A stretch of DNA of 9,221 bases, taken from an uncultured Verrucomicrobiales bacterium (GTDB taxonomy: Bacteria > Verrucomicrobiota > Verrucomicrobiia > Verrucomicrobiales > Akkermansiaceae). The translations under genes and the position numbers were made by a program. This document shows, piece after piece, positions 6,536 through 9,221 of the stretch; the first letter of the stretch is position 1, and each line of letters begins with the position of its first letter. Location: assembly GCA_937969125.1 (NCBI GenBank), contig CALBVA010000300.1, positions 1 to 9,221 on the forward strand. The letters are read 5' to 3'. Under the pieces are notes generated by a model. That model worked only from the letters and a program-made list of their open reading frames with translations, was not told the origin of the DNA and did not search any database.

Positions 6536-7423
6536 ATGCAGGCACAAATCGAAGGCTTCATTATCTATCTCGCCACCGAGCGGGGCCTCTCGACCGCCTA
6601 CCAACTCTCCGTCCGACAGACCCTGGACAAGCTCATCCCCTGGTGTGCCAAAAACGGCCACCAACAATGGCGAGACATTGGTCTCGATGAACTCTCATCC
6701 TTCCTGACTCACCTGCGGAAGTCGGACCTCGATCCGGCCTCCCTCCGAATCTCTCTCGTCCATCTCAAGGTCTTCTTCCGCTTTCTCCAAAAGCGCCACT
6801 ACATCGAGATCGATCCCGCCGAGCCACTCCTCGCGCCAAAGACCTCCGCCAAGCTGCCGGAGACCCTGAATGCCGAAACCGTGACCGGCCTGCTCAATTC
6901 CATCGACCGCGAAAAGCGGCTCGGCAAGCGCGACCTTGCCATCCTCGAACTCTTCTATGCCTCCGGCCTGCGGCTTTCCGAGATTTGCAATGCACGCCTG
7001 GAATCGCTGGATCTGGATGACCAATTCCTACGCGTCACCGGCAAGGGAAATAAGACCCGCCTCGTCCCCGTTGGCCAAAAAGCCCTCACCGCCCTGCAAT
7101 CCTACCTCAGTTCGGAGCGGCCCACCTTGGTCAGCAAGAAGACCAGCTCCCACATCTTCCTCTCCGTGCGAGGCGGTCCGCTCTCTCCCGATCGTGTCCG
7201 CCAGATCGTGAAGGAACGCGCGAAACAGGCCGGCATTGACCAAAATATCTACCCGCACCTCCTCCGTCACTCCTTCGCCACCCACCTGCTGGAGAACGGA
7301 GCAGACCTACGTGTCATTCAGGAACTCCTTGGCCACGCTGATATCTCCACCACCCAGATCTACACCCACGTGGACCAGAAGCGCCTGAAGGCCGTCCATA
7401 AAAACCACCATCCACGCGGCTAG
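6536..7423 (+). CDS. xerD: Tyrosine recombinase XerD-like (chromosome dimer resolution)
   Basis: Site-specific recombinase that, with XerC, resolves chromosome dimers at the dif site near the terminus. At 295 residues it matches XerC/XerD (about 298). The N-terminal SAM-like core-binding domain spans about 1-90, with the catalytic domain from about 105. All active-site residues are visible: Arg146 (ASGLRLSEI), Lys170 (GKGNKTR), His241 and Arg244 (HLLRHSFATHLL), His267 (LGHADIST) and the nucleophile Tyr276 (TTQIYTHV). The ending RLKAVHKNHHPRG resembles E. coli XerD more than XerC. No integrase-type extra domain, attachment site or phage gene is nearby, so it is a housekeeping Xer rather than a mobile-element integrase. 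Begins 6 bases after the ABC ATPase stop, suggesting co-transcription. XerC remains an alternative, as the two are close paralogues. Confidence 0.9.
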   Translation: MQAQIEGFIIYLATERGLSTAYQLSVRQTLDKLIPWCAKNGHQQWRDIGLDELSSFLTHLRKSDLDPASLRISLVHLKVFFRFLQKRHYIEIDPAEPLLAPKTSAKLPETLNAETVTGLLNSIDREKRLGKRDLAILELFYASGLRLSEICNARLESLDLDDQFLRVTGKGNKTRLVPVGQKALTALQSYLSSERPTLVSKKTSSHIFLSVRGGPLSPDRVRQIVKERAKQAGIDQNIYPHLLRHSFATHLLENGADLRVIQELLGHADISTTQIYTHVDQKRLKAVHKNHHPRG

Positions 7424-7429
7424 CCGGGC

Positions 7430-7449
7430 GGGGCGGTCAATTTCGCCCT
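7430..7449 (+). terminator. Weak GC hairpin after xerD
   Basis: GGGCG (7431-7435) pairs with CGCCC (7444-7448) around an 8-base loop, extendable by a G-U pair. It starts 7 bases past the xerD stop but has no T-run, so it is at best a weak or rho-assisted end signal. The rest of the 104-base spacer up to acnA holds only a possible CATAAA -10 at 7505-7510 with a poor -35 (GGTTCA, 7482-7487). Confidence 0.25.
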
Positions 7450-7527
7450 CTCATGAAAATTTCCCGCCTCCCCGTCTTTGCGGTTCACCTCACCCCCGAT
7501 CCGGCATAAAAGCCTCTCAGTAAAATC

Positions 7528-9221
7528 ATGGACACACTCCGCACATTCCCTAACGGCTCCTTCCACTCGCTTCCCGCGCTCAAAGAACTCGGCATCGCTG
7601 ATGTCTCCCGCCTGCCCGTCTCCATCCGGATCGTGCTCGAGTCTCTCCTCCGCAATTGCGACGGCCGCAAGGTCACCGAAGAAGACGTGACAAACCTCGC
7701 CAATTGGCAGGCCAAATCTCCCGGAGATTACGAAGTCCCCTTCACCGTCGCCCGCGTCGTCCTACAGGATTTCACCGGTGTCCCACTCGTAGTCGACCTC
7801 GCCGCGATGCGCGATGCCGCCAAGAATGCCGGAGCCGATCCCGCCATCGTCGAGCCTCTCGTCCCTGTCGATCTCGTCATTGACCACAGTGTCCAGGTTG
7901 ACTTCGCCGGTAGCCAATCCGCCCTCAATCGAAACCTCGAAATCGAGTTCATCCGTAACAAGGAACGTTACGAATTCCTCAAGTGGGGCCAGCAAGCCTT
8001 CGATACCTTCGGCGTGGTCCCTCCAGGCATCGGCATCGTTCACCAAGTCAACCTCGAGCACCTCGCAAAAGGTGTCCTTAACAAGGAAGACGTCTTTTAC
8101 CCGGATACCCTCGTCGGCACCGACTCCCATACCACTATGATCAACAGCCTCGGCGTCGTCGGTTGGGGCGTGGGCGGCATTGAAGCGGAAGCTGCTATGC
8201 TCGGCCAGCCTGTGACCTTCCTTGTCCCCGAAGTCGTCGGTGTTTATCTTCATGGCGAGATCGCAGAAGGCGTCACCGCCACCGACCTCACCCTCCGCAT
8301 CACCGAGATCCTTCGCACCCACGGCGTCGTTGGAAAATTCGTGGAATTCTACGGACCCGGAGCCGAGGCCCTCAGCCTCCCTGACCGCGCTACCATCGCT
8401 AACATGGCCCCCGAATACGGTGCTACCATGGGCTTCTTCCCCATCGATTCCGAGACCATCGCCTACCTCCGCGGCACCGGCCGCTCGGAAGAACTCTGCG
8501 CCACCATCGAAAATTACTTCAAGGCTCAGGAAATGTGGGGCATCCCACAAAAAGGTGACATTGATTTCACCGATGACCTCTCGCTCGACCTCTCCACCGT
8601 CGTCCCTGCTGTCTCCGGGCCCAAGCGCCCGCAGGACCGCATCGACGTCCCCGCCCTCGGCAGCAAGTTCAATGAGCTCTTCACCGCTTCGGTCGCAGAC
8701 GGCGGCTTCGGTCGTGATGCCTCCACCCGCAATGACGTCGCTGAATTCGACCTCACCGCCCCAGCCGGGTTCTCACCCGAAGGCGCGCAACTTCTCAATG
8801 CCGACAGCAATCCCGACAACGACGTCGCGATTGAAACCGCAGGCCAAAAGATCGCTCTCCAACACGGCAGCATCCTCATCGCCGCCATCACCTCTTGCAC
8901 CAACACCTCCAACCCAAGCGTCATGCTCGCTGCCGGATTGGTCGCCAAGAAAGCAAATGAACTCGGCCTCACCGTCCCACCTTACATCAAGACCTCCCTC
9001 GGACCGGGTTCCCGCGTTGTCACCGACTACCTCGAAGCCACAAACCTCCAAAAGGAACTCGATCAACTCGGATTCGAAACCGTCGGCTACGGCTGCACCA
9101 CCTGCATCGGAAATGCCGGCCCGCTTAATCCCGAGCTCGAAAGCACCCTGAAATCAAAAGACCTCGTCTGCGCCTCCGTCCTCTCTGGAAACCGCAACTT
9201 TGAAGCCCGCATTCATGGCTC
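7528..9221 (+). CDS. acnA: Aconitate hydratase, AcnA/IRP1 type, 3' end beyond window
   Basis: Isomerises citrate and isocitrate through cis-aconitate in the citric acid cycle, using a [4Fe-4S] cluster. The frame is open from ATG 7528 to the window edge, giving 564 complete codons of an expected ~900. Family blocks in order: VLQDFTGVPLVVDLAAMRDA, PVDLVIDHSVQVD, VVPPGIGIVHQVNLEHL, YPDTLVGTDSHTTMINSLGV, GWGVGGIEAEAAMLGQP, HGVVGKFVEFYG, NMAPEYGATMGFFPID, GPKRPQDR, AAITSCTNTSNPSVM, VGYGCTTCIGNAGPL and VLSGNRNFEARIHG. The cluster cysteines are Cys457, Cys523 and Cys526; the 66- and 3-residue spacings equal those of E. coli AcnA (435, 501, 504). An in-frame TAA at 7507-7509 makes 7528 the first possible ATG. 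The stretch between GPKRPQDR and ITSCTN is about 34 residues longer than in E. coli. The swivel domain lies outside the window. The coding strand is strongly C-rich. Confidence 0.96.
   Translation, partial: MDTLRTFPNGSFHSLPALKELGIADVSRLPVSIRIVLESLLRNCDGRKVTEEDVTNLANWQAKSPGDYEVPFTVARVVLQDFTGVPLVVDLAAMRDAAKNAGADPAIVEPLVPVDLVIDHSVQVDFAGSQSALNRNLEIEFIRNKERYEFLKWGQQAFDTFGVVPPGIGIVHQVNLEHLAKGVLNKEDVFYPDTLVGTDSHTTMINSLGVVGWGVGGIEAEAAMLGQPVTFLVPEVVGVYLHGEIAEGVTATDLTLRITEILRTHGVVGKFVEFYGPGAEALSLPDRATIANMAPEYGATMGFFPIDSETIAYLRGTGRSEELCATIENYFKAQEMWGIPQKGDIDFTDDLSLDLSTVVPAVSGPKRPQDRIDVPALGSKFNELFTASVADGGFGRDASTRNDVAEFDLTAPAGFSPEGAQLLNADSNPDNDVAIETAGQKIALQHGSILIAAITSCTNTSNPSVMLAAGLVAKKANELGLTVPPYIKTSLGPGSRVVTDYLEATNLQKELDQLGFETVGYGCTTCIGNAGPLNPELESTLKSKDLVCASVLSGNRNFEARIHG

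Noticed and set aside
6536..7423. Tyrosine recombinase as a sign of an integrated mobile element
   Set aside because: Length, motif spacing and the HHPRG ending fit housekeeping XerD, and no attachment repeats, tRNA gene or phage genes are nearby.
7453..7509. 18-codon ORF (MKISRLPVFAVHL...) before acnA
   Set aside because: No ribosome binding site and no bias for a regulatory codon; random expectation for a 104-base spacer.
7762..8550. 262-codon minus-strand frame in the aconitase region
   Set aside because: Acidic, Gly-rich mirror of acnA with no domain of its own.
8222..9151. 309-codon plus-strand frame in the aconitase region
   Set aside because: Its Ser/Pro/Thr-rich translation is a frame-shifted reading of acnA, whose own frame carries every family motif.

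Overview
The window reads as a stretch of ordinary bacterial core genome of moderately high GC content, with seven protein genes packed closely together. No tRNA, rRNA, CRISPR array, insertion sequence or transposase is visible. The source is most likely a member of the Verrucomicrobiota. This rests on the mix of protein variants (a bacterial class II LysRS with an EISPGYSELND motif, a SucD with extra insertions, an AcnA-type aconitase) and on the lack of Shine-Dalgarno sites. It is an inference made without database comparison and could be wrong at phylum level.

Layout. Positions 1-1481 (minus strand) hold biosynthetic threonine dehydratase (ilvA), cut by the left edge a few residues before its end and starting with GTG. 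A 267-base divergent spacer (1482-1748) contains a long inverted repeat with alternative pairing partners and separates ilvA from lysS, class II lysyl-tRNA synthetase (1749-3233, plus). A bidirectional intrinsic terminator (3254-3289) closes lysS and the convergent sucCD operon. The minus-strand operon sucC (5446-4268) then sucD (4216-3311) encodes succinyl-CoA synthetase. A 108-base divergent spacer with overlapping palindromes leads to three plus-strand genes: a lone Dpp/Opp-type peptide ABC transporter ATPase (5555-6529), xerD-like tyrosine recombinase (6536-7423, 6 bases further on), and an AcnA-type aconitase (7528 to the right edge, partial).

Functional themes. Aconitase and succinyl-CoA synthetase are two steps of the citric acid cycle, here on opposite strands and separated by the ABC ATPase and xerD. 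IlvA feeds isoleucine synthesis, LysRS charges tRNA-Lys, and XerD resolves chromosome dimers. The genes do not form one pathway.

No new defence, mobile or biosynthetic system is apparent. The observations most worth following are a change in GC skew near 5.5 kb that does not follow gene strand, an attenuator-like set of pairing segments upstream of ilvA, a Met-Lys-stop mini-ORF overlapping the lysS start, the absence of Shine-Dalgarno sites at all seven starts, and family-atypical residues in LysRS, SucD and the ABC ATPase.
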